Assembly: GCA_019925095.2 (NCBI GenBank)
Contig: CM034392.1
Coordinates: 131,501 to 195,500, forward strand
DNA: 64,000 nt
Source: Dendrolimus kikuchii
Taxonomy: Eukaryota; Arthropoda; Insecta; Lepidoptera; Lasiocampidae
Direction of reading: 5' to 3'
In this document: positions 1-10,499 of the stretch, piece after piece
Layout: each line of letters opens with the position of its first letter
Numbering within the stretch: position 1 is the stretch's first letter
Translations under genes and position numbers: made by a program
The notes under the pieces: model-generated
Seen by the model: the letters and a program-made list of their open reading frames with translations, nothing else
What the model was told of the DNA's origin: nothing
Databases searched by the model: none

Positions 1-108
1 GCTTAAAATGAGTGGCTTAAAAAAAATTGTGTTAAATACTCATAGAATAAATAATTGTAACTAACACACTAACTAAATATGGACCCCGGTCTGAAATAAA
101 GTTTATAT
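1..108 (+). repeat. LINE-U 3' tail
   Basis: The segment ends in AATAAAGTTTATATTATTATT, i.e. a polyadenylation-like signal followed by an (ATT)n tail, which is how many non-LTR retrotransposons finish. A second copy with the same ending lies at 22870-23020. No coding sequence is left, so the LINE clade cannot be named. Confidence 0.55.
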
Positions 109-655
109 TATTATTATTTCTTTGTAGACCACGGGCTATAAAAATAGCTCGGACTTTTGGAGGGCTTGCGTGGGGCCAAGGGAAGGCCAACACGTAGAGG
201 CCCCTTGACAAATTTAATCTAAATGTGGCGTGACACTGACCGGCGATTATCCCTGTCCACACCATATAGTAATGCACCCAAGGACAAGCCCCGGCCAGTG
301 TAGGACTATTGTGGGAAATGAGGACAAAAAGTACCGGGCTATTGGGGTGAACTGCTAGTGGTATTGGGGGTCTAGGAATATGGGGACTATGGCGTCTGCC
401 TGTCGCAATGTTCAGGAAACAAGCAAAAACCGGCAGACGCTGACGCGCCACTCCCTGCATGGGCCCCAAAAATGCCTTTAAGACAGGGGCAACATGGGTG
501 TGAGAGGCTAAGGGGTGTCGAGAGGTGGGCTGCAGGTTCACCGAAGCTACTTCTGACGTGCCATTCATCACTTCCACCCCTGGAGCTTGAGTCTTAGCTC
601 TAGCGATATCCACTCCGTGCCGGCTAGCTAAGGCAAGCACGGAGGCGGGGGGCCT
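109..655 (-). mobile_element. LINE-V 3' region, inverted
   Basis: Read on the minus strand this is the 3' part of a second LINE-like repeat. Homologous copies are at 23030-23625 (minus) and, 5'-truncated, at 47935-48110 (plus). The minus strand has an open frame of about 200 codons (640 down to 32), but its counterpart at 23 kb is broken, and the peptide is proline/histidine-rich without a domain I recognise, so I do not call it a gene. It abuts LINE-U here exactly as it does at 23 kb. Confidence 0.5.
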
Positions 656-721
656 TGAAAAAAAAGTTAATAACGTCTTGGATACAATGTATTTTTATCC
701 ACAATATATAAAGCGCCTTTT

Positions 722-1046
722 TAATAACGTTTTTTATTTTTATTGTAGGAGTTCAGCAGACAGGCAGACGGCCCACTTAATGGAAAACGGTTACCATCGC
801 CTATGGACATTTACAACACCAAAGGTGCTACAAATGCGCTGCTGCTCTCTTAAGGGAGACTGGAACCTGGTCTCTAATGCCGGAACACAACACAAGTTTA
901 TTATGGCGGCATACTCTAGACCAGGGATGGTCGCCATCCAGTCGAGCAAATACTCTACCACCTGGCTGTGGGTTGTTTTGTCGCCTCTTACGACAGGCCG
1001 CCCCAACGCAGGAAATTGTATTCTTTCTCCGTTCCTGCACAGATGA
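722..1046 (-). mobile_element. Retroposon-C, full-length copy
   Basis: On the minus strand it starts near the GTGCAGGAACGGAGAAAGAA end and finishes with CTCCTACAATAAAAA. It is one of about 24 copies of a family of about 310 bp in this window. The A-rich 3' end on one side only and the frequent 5' truncation suggest LINE-mediated retroposition; I cannot tell whether it is a SINE or the 3' end of a CR1/jockey-type LINE. Open frames inside are chance frames shared by all copies. Confidence 0.75.
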
Positions 1047-1084
1047 TAACTAACTATAATATTTTGTTAATTTCTAAAAATATT

Positions 1085-1870
1085 TTACGAAGAAATACGT
1101 TCTAAGGCTGGCCACCCTACCACGAAGCGAACCCCATTGTGTATGGAAACGCGAGCCGAGTGGGTGTCATGTTTATAAACAGAAGCGTCGGCGTCGGCCG
1201 GAGTCGTTTGCCGCTGGCGCAGGTGGGCGCTGCACGGCTGGGCGTAACTATGTTCTAAATCTCAGCCTTTCCAACACAAAGAAAAGCGCAGGGTCGTCAG
1301 GAAGAAGGGGTTTTTAGTGGGTATTGGGGTTGCTCGCTCGTGCAGCAACGCTCGGAGTCTTCCACACTATTCCGTGACGTCGATCACGGACGGGGCACTG
1401 CCAAGAGCATACTATTGCTGCAGTGTTATCGCCCCCGACCGACGCGTGTCGTTCCCCTAGCAACGGCCCAGTTTGTGCGTAAATCGGTTAAGCATTTTCC
1501 CTCGCCTCAAAACTAAAAAAAAATGCGTGGGCGCTGCAGCTCGGGGGGCCTTTAGCTATCGAGGGAGCAAAGGATTCACCACTCCCGCTGACGTAACTAC
1601 GTTCTAAGTCTCAGCCTTTTCTATATAAAAAGCGCGGGGCACATGGGAGGAGGGTGGTTTTAGTGGGTAGTAGGTGTTGCCTGTGCAACTTCTCTGAGTC
1701 TTCACACAAACTGGCTTGATTAGTGTTTGGATTGCCCCTTATCAAAGGGGAAAGCCTTCATGATCAACTATGGTCTAATCCCTTGCAAAGGACCCAGTAT
1801 TGTGCGTAAATAGCATTTCCCCCGCCTTAAAAAAAAAAGACGTGGGCGTTGCAGCGCTGCTGCCACCACA
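1085..1870. repeat. Two degenerate tandem units of about 300 bp
   Basis: Segments 1245-1535 and 1585-1860 resemble each other in the same order: GTTCTAA(A/G)TCTCAGCCTTT, then TTTTAGTGGGTA, then GAGTCTTC.CAC, then GTGCGTAAAT followed by an A-run and a (T/C)GTGGGCG(C/T)TGCAGC box. This is an old tandem duplication of an unclassified, relatively GC-rich repeat. No coding potential is evident. Confidence 0.5.
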
Positions 1871-1902
1871 CTGCGCTTCTTCATTGTTCACTCACCATTA
1901 TG

Positions 1903-1961
1903 CTTCCATGACTCGAAAGATATATACCTAAATTTTTTATATATCTTCCGAGTCATGGAAG
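1903..1961. repeat. Near-perfect 24-bp-stem hairpin
   Basis: Arm 1 starts CTTCCATGACTCG and arm 2 ends CGAGTCATGGAAG. The arms pair over about 24 bp with a single mismatch around a loop of about 11 bases. The size resembles a short pre-miRNA or a minimal inverted-repeat transposon. No second copy was noticed in the window. Function unknown. Confidence 0.6.
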
Positions 1962-2353
1962 TTGGGTTAAATACGCCGAAAGTAAGACTGTAATCATTCC
2001 ATCCAAGCATCTTATTCGTTTGTCCCAAAGTCCCCTATTAGTATAATGAATTTCGCCGAAATTACTGTCTATCGACGGGCTTAGCCTCCAGCGGCCGAAT
2101 AACACCGGTGAACATTGCGCTCAAGTATGGTGTTAACAATTTTCTCTGTCTCACTCTCTAGTGTGCATCCACGCGAATTAACCGAATTATGTACTCATGT
2201 TCACATTTGAGACGAATTCCCGTGCTATGTTTCGACTCACTATATTTTACACTTTGTAATAATCTAACTAATAATTTTTGACGCTTGAAAAGCAATAGAA
2301 GACTGGCTGATTGAAATTCCTAGATATCTATGAATATATATATATATATATAT
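1962..2353. other. Unclassified stretch ending in (AT)n
   Basis: No open frame, repeat family or RNA gene is recognised. A short (TA)n run at about 2333-2352 borders the next element. Confidence 0.3.
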
Positions 2354-2463
2354 ACACATACATACATAACTTCACGCTAGTTCCCTTGCGGGGTAGGCAC
2401 GAACAACAGAGTGCCATTTAGGCTTATTCTTACACACCTCACTTGCTTCTTTGACATTCATAT
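2354..2463 (-). mobile_element. RTE-A 3' fragment
   Basis: Minus strand encodes the family's C-terminal signature (EASEVCKNKPKW...PARELA, stop) followed by a GTATGTATGT-type tail, here seen as ACATACATAC. It is strongly 5'-truncated, only about 110 bp. The frame continuing past 2463 is outside the element. Confidence 0.75.
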
Positions 2464-2599
2464 TACACATAAAGCCTACTACCCAATATAAACCTATCGA
2501 ATCGTTCCAAGTCCACATATTTGAGCCGTTTGATTTTAGGCCCATGGGGGCCAAGCGCACCATAAATGTTTAAAATAATTAAAAAACGCCTAGTCGAGA

Positions 2600-2895
2600 A
2601 AACAGGAGACCGGAAGGCTGGAGCTTACCTCGCTCAAAGGATTAGCCTTTGTATCCAGCCAGCGAGGTAATGATGCCAGCCAGCGTTCTAGGCACAATGC
2701 CCAGCGACAGTGGTCTGGTGGGGCTGGACGGGCTTTAATACAGGTTTTATTTTAATTTTAGTTTTTTTACTATTGTATATATATTTGTAAGTTAGGTTTA
2801 TTTATAGATTATTTTAGTTTTTATTTATAGATGTTAGACTTAGTATATCAAACCAATGAAAATCACAGAATAAATAAATTGAATTGAATGAAAGA
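2600..2895 (+). repeat. LINE 3' end with (TTGAA)n-like tail
   Basis: A GC-richer start (2620-2740) is followed by an AT-rich 3' untranslated-like stretch ending AATAAATAAATTGAATTGAA. This is the form of a non-LTR retrotransposon 3' end. Clade not determined. Confidence 0.4.
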
Positions 2896-2902
2896 AAAAA
2901 AT

Positions 2903-3025
2903 GGGCTTCCTCGATAAATGGGCTATCTAACACTAAAAGAATTTTTCAAATCAGACGAGTAGTTCCTGAGATTAGCGCGTTCAAGCAAACAAACAAACTC
3001 TTCAGCTTTATATATTAGTATAAGA
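2903..3025 (-). mobile_element. Helitron-A terminal fragment (TC end)
   Basis: Matches the 5' (TC) terminal module of Helitron-A in reverse: TCCTGAGATTAGCGCGTTCA, then AACTCTTCAGCTTTATA, then AGTATAAGA followed by T. The CTAG end is absent. Confidence 0.7.
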
Positions 3026-3159
3026 TATTACACAAACATAAATATATAACAAAAGTGAAGTGCAGTAAAAAGCCGAGGAGCCGCCGATATTTTATTCTAA
3101 CATCAACCAGGTACGTGCATGATCTTCTTCCTTTCCTAGTTTCTTCATCGAAATTGTCC

Positions 3160-3420
3160 GACTCTTTTTTTCTTATTTATTTATTTATTTAATTTGTTTG
3201 GGAAACATACAATAATTAATATTCTTAAATATAAAACACAAAATTAATACATATATCAATCAAGTTTCCACCAAAAAATAATTTATATAATAAAAATAAA
3301 AATTGGCTCAAATAGTTAATTACAAAAAAAAAATACACAATTATACGAAAATTACATAAATAAAATGTCAATTTAATTTATAATACAATTAAATAGAGTC
3401 TTATTCCAACGTGGCATTTT
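3160..3420 (-). repeat. LINE/SINE tail with (AAAT)n, AT-rich
   Basis: TTATTTATTTATTTATTT at about 3173-3190 read on the minus strand is an (AAAT)n tail preceded by CCCAAACAAATT. The rest is very AT-rich. Family not determined. Confidence 0.35.
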
Positions 3421-3942
3421 TTTTCTACTAAGTTATTGGCGTACTGCGTAGCTCCCTGTTAATACTTGGGGGCCTGGCGCGTATCTATCATCGCTCCTGA
3501 CAACTTGTCTTCACGATTTGTGTATGATGTTTATTCTCCAGTGGTTAGATTTGTTTTCGTAATGTTGTGAATGATATCGCCTTGTGTTGTATCAAGCTAG
3601 TCATGCGTGTTTAAAAAGGGCTTAGGCTCTCACGTCCGTGGTGCACTCCCACAGGTGTAACCTTACGGTTCTCCGAAGTTCCCCTCAAAGCGACTCCGCG
3701 AGTGAAAGTACTACAGCAGTCGTTTGAATAAAATTACACCACCGGTGACTCATAATGTTATTATAAGCATTGAATGCAATGTGGGGCGTGGGCTTCTCAT
3801 ATTTATTCATTTTTAAATTATTACTTACATTACATTTTACTTTTAGTATGTCATGAATCTTCTATACATATTGTTGAGCAAATTCCGGTAGAACAAGTAC
3901 TTTTACTTCAGGTAATTCATATTCCGTGATGCTTATACAGGA
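3421..3942. other. Unclassified stretch
   Basis: No supported gene. A moderately GC-rich block (3600-3740) has no open frame of note. Confidence 0.3.
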
Positions 3943-4252
3943 TTATCCGTGCAGGAACGGAGAAAGAATACAATTTCCTGCGGCCGGGCGGCCTGTCGTA
4001 AGAGGCGAGAAAACAACCCACAGCCAGGTGGTGGTGGGGCATTTGCCCGACTGGATGGCTACCACCCCTCGTCTAAAGCATGTCGCCATAACAACCTTGA
4101 GTTGTGTTCCGGCATTAGTGACCAGGTTCCAGTGTCCCTTAAGAGAGCAGCAGCGCATTTGTAGCACCTTTGGTGTTGCAAGTGTCCATAGGCGATGGTA
4201 ACCGCTTTCTATCAAGTGGGCCGTCTGCCTGTCTGCTGAACTCCTGCAATAA
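3943..4252 (+). mobile_element. Retroposon-C copy
   Basis: Full-length, starting ATCCGTGCAGGAACGG and ending CTCCTGCAATAAAAAA, plus-strand sense. Confidence 0.8.
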
Positions 4253-4592
4253 AAAAATATATATATAATTAATCCTTTGGCTAAATTATATAAAACTAAA
4301 GTTATTAAGCATCAATGTGTTCCCAAATCGACTGGATTCTTTGTAATCATCGAGTAATTATGTCATTTTTGGGTAGTGAGGTCAATGATCAACAGTAGTC
4401 AACAGTAAGTTGGCGGCTTGTGTTGCGATTTTAAGCGATTATCTTTTAACCCAAATAAAAACATTTCTTTTACAAAAGTCTTCTATTGCTGATGCTGGTT
4501 CAAAAATACATAATTAGCCAAGGGATTATTTGTAACACGATATGTCGTTACACCATTCTCTCGCTGCTCAGCTTTGCTTATAAGTGTATTAT
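4253..4592. other. Unclassified stretch
   Basis: No feature recognised beyond A/T-rich single-copy-looking sequence. Confidence 0.3.
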
Positions 4593-4721
4593 CCGCAAGA
4601 GTTAACTTGAGACCTGAGCGGAATGCGCGTTTCACTCCCGCCTTCTTTCCGCTCTCGCCACCGACGCGTCAGTACCCCGCGCTTACGTCATCCGAGCAAA
4701 GTCTCAAGTTAACTCTTGCGG
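4593..4721. mobile_element. Short element with 21-bp perfect inverted repeats
   Basis: Arms 4593-4613 and 4701-4721 are exact inverted complements; both contain the sub-palindrome AGTTAACTT. They enclose 87 bp of GC-rich sequence. The form fits a miniature inverted-repeat element or a regulatory palindrome. No target duplication is clear. An open frame runs through it (4574-4912) but has no recognisable domain. Confidence 0.45.
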
Positions 4722-4912
4722 GTTGTACTACACACATTGGCACTATGGCGCGGGCGCCGGGCGGTCGATTGACGCGGGTCGAGATTGATGAAGGAATAAC
4801 AAGCAATAAAGTGGACCCCGCTAACGCATTAGCCAAATATACCTTTCACTTTCCGATGACATCGCTCCGTTGCGGGCCGACGACGGACTGCAGTGATACA
4901 TTGAATGAATGA

Positions 4913-5165
4913 ATATGCTTTATTGTGTTTTAAAAGATACAGTTAACAGAAATAAAATTTTTACAATACAATAGGCGGTCTGTTGCGGAGATAACCCAAG
5001 GAATGGAAAATGGTAAAAAATACAATTGAATTATTACATGTGGCAGACAGAGAAAATATTAATATTGACAACTTAACTTCAAATCAATTAAAAAACATAT
5101 ATAAAAAGTTGCAAATACAAGGAGTACGCAACACGGTCTTATCGCTATTGTTCTTCCAGACAAAT
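4913..5165 (-). mobile_element. LINE-T 3' tail interrupted by a solo LTR
   Basis: On the minus strand, CTGGAAGA...AGCGATAAGACCG and GACCGCCTATTGT match the LINE-T tails at 41871-42300 and 48670-48776. The match is split by the insertion at 4981-5133. Confidence 0.6.
4981..5133. mobile_element. 153-bp solo-LTR-like insertion
   Basis: Starts TGTTGCG and ends CGCAACA (perfect 7-bp inverted ends, TG...CA) and is flanked by CGGTC at 4976-4980 and 5134-5138. TG...CA ends and a 5-bp target duplication are the hallmarks of an LTR. The interrupted LINE-T is uninterrupted at 48.7 kb. A small DNA transposon is the alternative. Confidence 0.6.
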
Positions 5166-5278
5166 TTTGGATGGACTAGTTTGATAAGAACAGAGGTATT
5201 ATTATCATTATTATCACTACCGACTCAGTATATTATAAATATAATATACATACATTAACCTTAATATATATATATATA

Positions 5279-5600
5279 TGTATAAAGTAAGGAAAGGAAG
5301 GCTCCGGTGGTTCGGGCATGTGGAAAGAATGCATGATGAGAGAATGACTAAACAGATATACAATGCAAAAGTGGATGGATGCAGAAGTCGTGGAAGGCCA
5401 CGACACACCTTCCATGATCAAATTGATCGTGTACTAGCAGAAGGTGATGTCAGGAGCCTTAAGAACAGACGAGCTTGCATGACAAGAGTTATGAATGTCA
5501 AAGAGGCAAGTGAGGTGTGTAAGAATAAGCCTAAATGGCACTCTGTTGTTCGTGCCTATCCCGCAAGGGAACTGGCGTGAAGTTATGTATGTATGTATGT
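5279..5600 (+). mobile_element. RTE-A 3' fragment
   Basis: Encodes about 100 codons of the RTE reverse transcriptase C-terminus: LRWFGHVERM, then SRGRPRHTFHDQIDRVL, then the terminal PARELA and a stop, followed by a (GTAT)n tail. It is 5'-truncated and preceded by an AT dinucleotide run. Confidence 0.85.
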
Positions 5601-5751
5601 ACGTCCAACACTGAGATTTTGAAGACGGGGAAGAATCCTTTAACCGTTGAAACTGTCAAAAATTTAAACTGTGTGTTCCGTTTCGTCTAGTTAATTTTCG
5701 GTGTGCTTAACTTCGCGAAAAGCGATTAATTTAACAATCGATGTTGAAATA

Positions 5752-6205
5752 CAAACATACATACGATACATACGTAACTTCAAGAACGAGTTTTATCGTA
5801 GGGTAGGCACGTACAACAGAGCGCCATATAGTGCTCTATTTTTCATATCTGTTCGCTTATTTGCCATTAATAACTCTTATCATGCAAACTGATTATTAAA
5901 CCTCCTGACATCATTTCTATTAAACATAATCAATTTTATTAGATGTACATTGTGTTTTAAATGGTGAGCAGGATGTGTTACCTTACCCCGACACTCTCTG
6001 AATAGTAAGTACGATAGTGACTGTGGGTAAGGGGAAACGACATCCGCGAGCGTAAACATCGCATTTAGTTGCGCAGTGCTCGCATTAAGAAGTGCGTGTG
6101 GTATTCCTTCATGAAAGATGGAGTATACGTGCGTGCATAAAAGGACCGCGTTGTGTGAAAGCAAGCTGGGCCATCTGGCTGTGCTAAGGTGGTTTGGGCG
6201 ATACA
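5752..6205 (-). mobile_element. Old, decayed RTE-A copy
   Basis: Scattered matches in the family order on the minus strand: tail-proximal TACGTAACTTCA, AACTCTTATCATGCA, CCCCGACACTCTCT, TTGCGCAGTGCTCGCA and CACAACGCGG-like sequence. Substitutions and indels destroy the frame. It is far more diverged than the other copies, so it predates them. Confidence 0.55.
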
Positions 6206-7019
6206 TCGATTTAAAAATTTTCGAATTTTCTTTTGCATCGCCAGTTAACTAACGTCAAAATTTTATGTAAATAGTGATAAAAAAGTTCGATATATCGTTG
6301 GCTAAACGTCGATCCATTTCTAACATCGATGTTTCTATCCTGAGCGAACGCATCCACCAGTTATGAAACTTATATCGATGTGTATATGGTTACAATTAGC
6401 AAGTGCTAACAATTTTAAGGAAAATATCGTGATCCAACCTGCAGATGGTGATCATTAATGTGTCAAACGTGTCAAGCGCCATGAACAAGCGCCGGGTCTA
6501 GTGTGCGTTTCGTCGAAATCAGAGATGTGAGCCCAGCAGTTGAACTTCATATTAGGCTGATATTATTACATGATTACATAGCGTAATGGATTTTCAAGAC
6601 TTATATGTATGTTGAAGGGGATTTAAACATAGTATACATTGTCGTCCTTGGACCCGGTAGCAGGCATTTAATTAAGTGGGTAGATTGTTGATCAAATAGC
6701 ATTTTTGAAATGATTTTAGTCATACACTAGCAGCACCTTTGGTTGATTTCCCGGCAATTTTGTATTTTATGCCGTTAAAATAGTGATTAAGGTAAGAGCT
6801 TTCCCGAGAAAGAGAGTTGTTCACGCCGCTGAAGATGGTGAAAGCTTGACACCCGAACAGCGCCCTCGTGCGTAAACTCTGACGGCTGATGAAAGTTGAC
6901 ACCAACCGCTTTCGCGAATGTTCACGAATGTTGGCGAATGGCGAATGCTCGCCAGAAGAGCATCTGAAGCATGGAGTTCCCTTGGTTGGCGTGTTGGCGT
7001 TTGGATGTCAAATCTTCTG
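6206..7019. other. Unclassified stretch
   Basis: Contains several TCGAT-rich segments (6206-6375) and two short open frames (6720-6905 minus, 6889-7089 plus) without recognisable domains. No gene supported. Confidence 0.3.
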
Positions 7020-7059
7020 TAGGACAAACATTGTGACACGAGATTTATATATATTAAGA
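7020..7059 (-). mobile_element. Helitron-B TC-end fragment
   Basis: GACAAACATTGTGACACGAG then TTTATATATATTAAGA followed by T is the reversed 5' terminus of Helitron-B. Confidence 0.6.
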
Positions 7060-7231
7060 TTAATAAAACAGGTTGTTTTAAACTATTAAATTGACCGTTA
7101 ATATATTTTATATACCGAATATTCGACGGTGTTATGTTTCCGTTTTGACATAAGCTCCATGCAAGCTATGTCAAAATACAACCGATCTTAAGGCAAGTAA
7201 ATGAATAGTAAGATATAGGCCCGGCCATAAG

Positions 7232-7610
7232 AGACTTAGTGTACGCCGTTTAGGCCTTATAATGTACACAGCACACTTGCCTAATTTTACATTCATAAAG
7301 CGTCTTATCATGCAAGCGTCGTCTGTTCTTGCAGGAGTCCAGACAGGCAGACGGCCCACTTTATGAAGAGCGGTTACCATCGATCACATTTGCAACATGG
7401 AAGGTGCTGTGCGTGCTGCTCTCTAAACGGAGACTGGATCCTGGTCACTAATGCCGGAACGCAACTCAAGGTTGTGGCGATATACTGTAGACCAGGGGGG
7501 TAGTCATCCTTTCGGGCAGATGTCCGAACCACCGGAGCATTCCGTTGTTACCTTCACCTCTTACGACACTCCGCTTTCACGGATAAACTTTCTTTCTTAC
7601 TTCGTTATCT
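7232..7610 (-). mobile_element. Decayed RTE-A with nested Retroposon-C
   Basis: 7232-7326 and 7580-7610 are RTE-A remnants on the minus strand (CATTCATAA..., CATGCAAGCGTCGTCTGTTC, then TTTCTTACTTCG). They are split by a diverged minus-strand Retroposon-C at about 7327-7580 (GCAGGAGTCCAGACAGGCAG ... GACCAGGGGG). The counterpart at 8608-8957 lacks the inner insertion. Confidence 0.55.
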
Positions 7611-7818
7611 AATAGCCATTTGGTATAATTGCGTTATCTGTTTATATTTTCGGCTTTTACAATTGTTTACAATATCGTTCACAATTAACTTACACCCATC
7701 GCCACATCTGAGTGAAACGGCGAAACACTGTAGTATTATACCAGATGAGGCATGGTTTACATAAGAAAATGCACCATTTTATTTGATTCGTTTAGTTATA
7801 CATATATCTATATATATA

Positions 7819-8016
7819 CTAGCTGTCCCGGCAGACGTTGTTCTGCCCTGAAGAAAGAACATCGTGTCCCGAGAGCGCCACCTGGCGAGTCCAAATGTAA
7901 CTATCCTCGCTTTCAAGCCTGATCAAACTGCACACGGTGTCAAAATTTGACCCCAATCGCAGCTAGTTTAGGATGTCCTTGAGGACTTACGGTGCTGCCA
8001 CGGTGTTTACTATATA
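7819..8016 (-). mobile_element. Helitron-B copy, rearranged
   Basis: Begins with the reversed 3' end A/CTAGCTGTCCCGGCAGACG and its hairpin GGCAGA...TCTGCC. The distal end is degraded near TATATATTAAG. Belongs to unit 1 of the tandem duplication; unit 2 retains only traces near 9115-9180. Confidence 0.6.
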
Positions 8017-8607
8017 TTAAGTAACTCACCTGTTCGTCCTATGCGTTACTGAACTCCACCTAAATAGCTGGACCGACATTGATGATGTCCTAGCACGGGT
8101 TTCACTTACGTTTTACAAATAAAACGCACAAACACACTTGAAATGAAATTTATATTGCCATTGTTTAAGCGATAATTAGCGAGCCAAATTTGACATATTT
8201 TACTTATACAAAAAAACCGACTTCAAAAATCTAAAATGAACAGCGCCATCTAGTATACGTCGAAATCATACTGTGGATTTCTTTATATTAGGCTATTATT
8301 ATTAATAATATATGGTATCTTCAACACTTTAAAGTCGGTGCGAAGTAAAACGAAAAATGGTTATATTTTGAAAATTGGACTGATATATTAATAATTAATC
8401 GGTGTAGAGATAAGTTTTTTTCATAGCAGTCCAGTTTTTAGAAGCACGGTTATTTTAAACGTATTTTGATAATTTTTCTGTTATGCTTTTTAGTTCTATA
8501 TATATATTAAGATTAATAAAACAGGTTATGAGTAAACTATTAAATTGCCTATAATATTATTTCAATAAGGAATAATCGACGGTGTTTGTTTCCGTTTTCA
8601 TAAACCA

Positions 8608-8957
8608 GTACATACATACATAACTTCACGCCAGTTCCCTTGCGGGGTAGGCACGAACAACAGAGTGCCATTTAGGCTTATTCTTACACACCTCACTTGC
8701 CTCTTTGACATTCATAACTCTTGTCATGCAAGCTCGTCTGTTCTTAAGGCTCCTGACATCACCCTCCGCTAGTACACGATCAATTTCATCATGGAAACTG
8801 TCGTGGCATTCCATCGACTTTTGCATAAAATAAAAACTTGTTTAGTCATTCTTTCATCGTGCATTCTTTCCACATGCCCGAACCACCGGAGCATTCCTTT
8901 CCTTACCTTCACCCCGACACTCTCTTTCAGACCAACTTTCTTTCTTACTTCGGTATT
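8608..8957 (-). mobile_element. RTE-A fragment
   Basis: Starts with the reversed GTAT tail and the PARELA/EASEVCKNKPKW coding end and runs to AAGAAAGTTGGTCTG-equivalent sequence. A small disruption near 8790-8830 breaks the frame. Confidence 0.8.
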
Positions 8958-9454
8958 ACGATTTGGCTAATTGCTTTCTGTTTCATGTTCGGCTTTTATT
9001 TATTGTTTACATAAGTTGGAATTAACTACACCACCCCTGAGAACGGCGAAACACATGTATTTACCTTAGGCATGTTTATTTAAAAAAATGTTTTATTATT
9101 CTATACACCAACAAACAGCTGTTAGGAACGATGTTCCTTTTGCAAGAACATCGTGTCAGAGAGACAGTGGCGAGGAGTAACGGTGTCGCTGCCGCGCCGA
9201 CGCACGCGCTGCCAGTCAAACACCCCAATGCAGCTGTTCGGATGACCTCGCTTACGGTGCTGCCACGGTGTGCACTGCGGATTACGTCTCACCAGACGTC
9301 CTTGCGTTACGACTACACCACAGACTCATACAACATTTATAGTAATAGCACGGGTTCATTACGTTTTACTTTTAAAATATCATCCTTGAAATAAATTTAA
9401 TTATTGTTTAAGCGATAATTAATGCTCCATTTGACATATTTTACTTATACAAAA

Positions 9455-10050
9455 AAACCGACTTCAAAAACTAAAAAACTAAAAAGTATAAAATAACTTA
9501 TTTCTAAAGCTATTATTATTAATATATATTATCTAAAACACCTTAAAGTCGGTGCGAAGTAAAACATAAAAATTACTATATTTTGAAAATTACTAATATA
9601 TTAATAATAATAGCTTTAGAAATAAGTTATTTAATACTTTTTAGTTTATGAAGTCGGTTATTTTAAACGAAGTTTTTTAATTTTTTTGTTACTTTTTAGT
9701 GTCTAGCTATGTATGGGTAGACCTACGAAAGGTGCCCCGCTCCTTAAAAAATATAGGTCCCAAGAAACGGGAACAAAAAAATGTTCGTAAAATGAAAACT
9801 ACTGGGCCAAACTATGTTAAATTTTTAGGGGACCAAATGGCAACTATTGCGCATCAAACTAAACAAGAATCACGTAAATCGGATCATAAATCGCAGCGTA
9901 ATCGGTGTACATATGGAACGGAATGGAAATTTTTTCATACAAAAATGTTCTTAAAATGAAAACTACTGGGTCAAATTTTTAGGGGACCAAATGGAAGAAT
10001 CACATAAATCGGATCATAAATCTCGGAGTAATCGGTGAACGTACATAAAA
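9455..10050 (+). mobile_element. CCGACTTC foldback/minisatellite family, copy 1
   Basis: 9455-9680 is a foldback: ACCGACTTCAAAAACTAAA ... and its reverse complement TAGTTTATGAAGTCGGT surround a central AT-rich palindrome. It is followed by a unique link (CGAAAGGTGCC...TAGGTCCCAAGAAACGGG) and about two 162-bp-type units (AATCGGTGTACATATGGAAC). An open frame of 86 codons (9699-9959) spans link and first unit; the same peptide frame recurs at 35255-35560. Class unknown. Confidence 0.6.
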
Positions 10051-10084
10051 AAAGCATATGGCCCGATCCCGAGCGTATTGATTA

Positions 10085-10330
10085 CATTTTCCTTTTTTTT
10101 AATAATCGTTTAAGACAAATGACATTATTACTATATCCCCAAATACAGCACCCAGTGACGCTTGTGTAACACTTAATATACAACGGACTGACATCTGGGG
10201 CCGATACCAGAATACATACATCCTTTGCCAAACGCCTTCCTCCATATATCCATTTATAATAAAGTATGCCAAAACACACCCTCCGCCAAAGAAATGTCAG
10301 CACCAAGGTTTAAACACCAAGTTAGTAAAT
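10085..10330 (-). mobile_element. SINE-2 fragment
   Basis: TATCCCCAAAT, GACGCTTGTGT and ATATACAACGGACT followed by TCTGGGGCCGAT match SINE-2 at 61975-62188 in the same orientation. The tRNA-like head is missing. Confidence 0.5.
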
Positions 10331-10410
10331 GGTTAAAAACATTAAATTACAGTGACACAGAAAGCACAATACTAAACTGACCACAACACTAGCGTTGCAG
10401 TGAGGTACGC

Positions 10411-10440
10411 CGACACACACACACACACACACACACACGC
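10411..10440. repeat. (AC)n microsatellite
   Basis: Uninterrupted CA dinucleotide run of about 13 units. Confidence 0.9.
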
Positions 10441-10499
10441 TCTCATAGTTTTAGGTTAATTAATTAATAAATCAATTATATTTAAGTTTCTATAATAAA

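Larger units (their letters stand above)
7043..9700. repeat. Tandem segmental duplication, two units of 1.2-1.45 kb
   Basis: Unit 1 is about 7043-8499, unit 2 about 8500-9700. Shared landmarks in the same order: TATTAAGATTAATAAAACAGG (7050/8505), CGACGGTGTT (7118/8578), RTE-A sequence (7232/8608), TTTCTTACTTCG (7590/8940), GTGCTGCCACGGTGT (7991/9258), AAGCGATAATTA (8167/9410) and the ACCGACTTCAAAAA foldback (8217/9458). The units differ by many substitutions and by a Retroposon-C in unit 1, so the duplication is old. Confidence 0.65.

Noticed and set aside
32..640. 202-codon minus-strand open frame as a gene
   Set aside because: It lies in LINE-V; the homologous frame at 23 kb is broken and the peptide has no recognisable domain.
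678..1046. Open frames on both strands in Retroposon-C (repeated at some 20 loci)
   Set aside because: Both strands are open at once, frames differ between copies by indels, and the sequence has a poly-A end; these are chance frames of a repeat.
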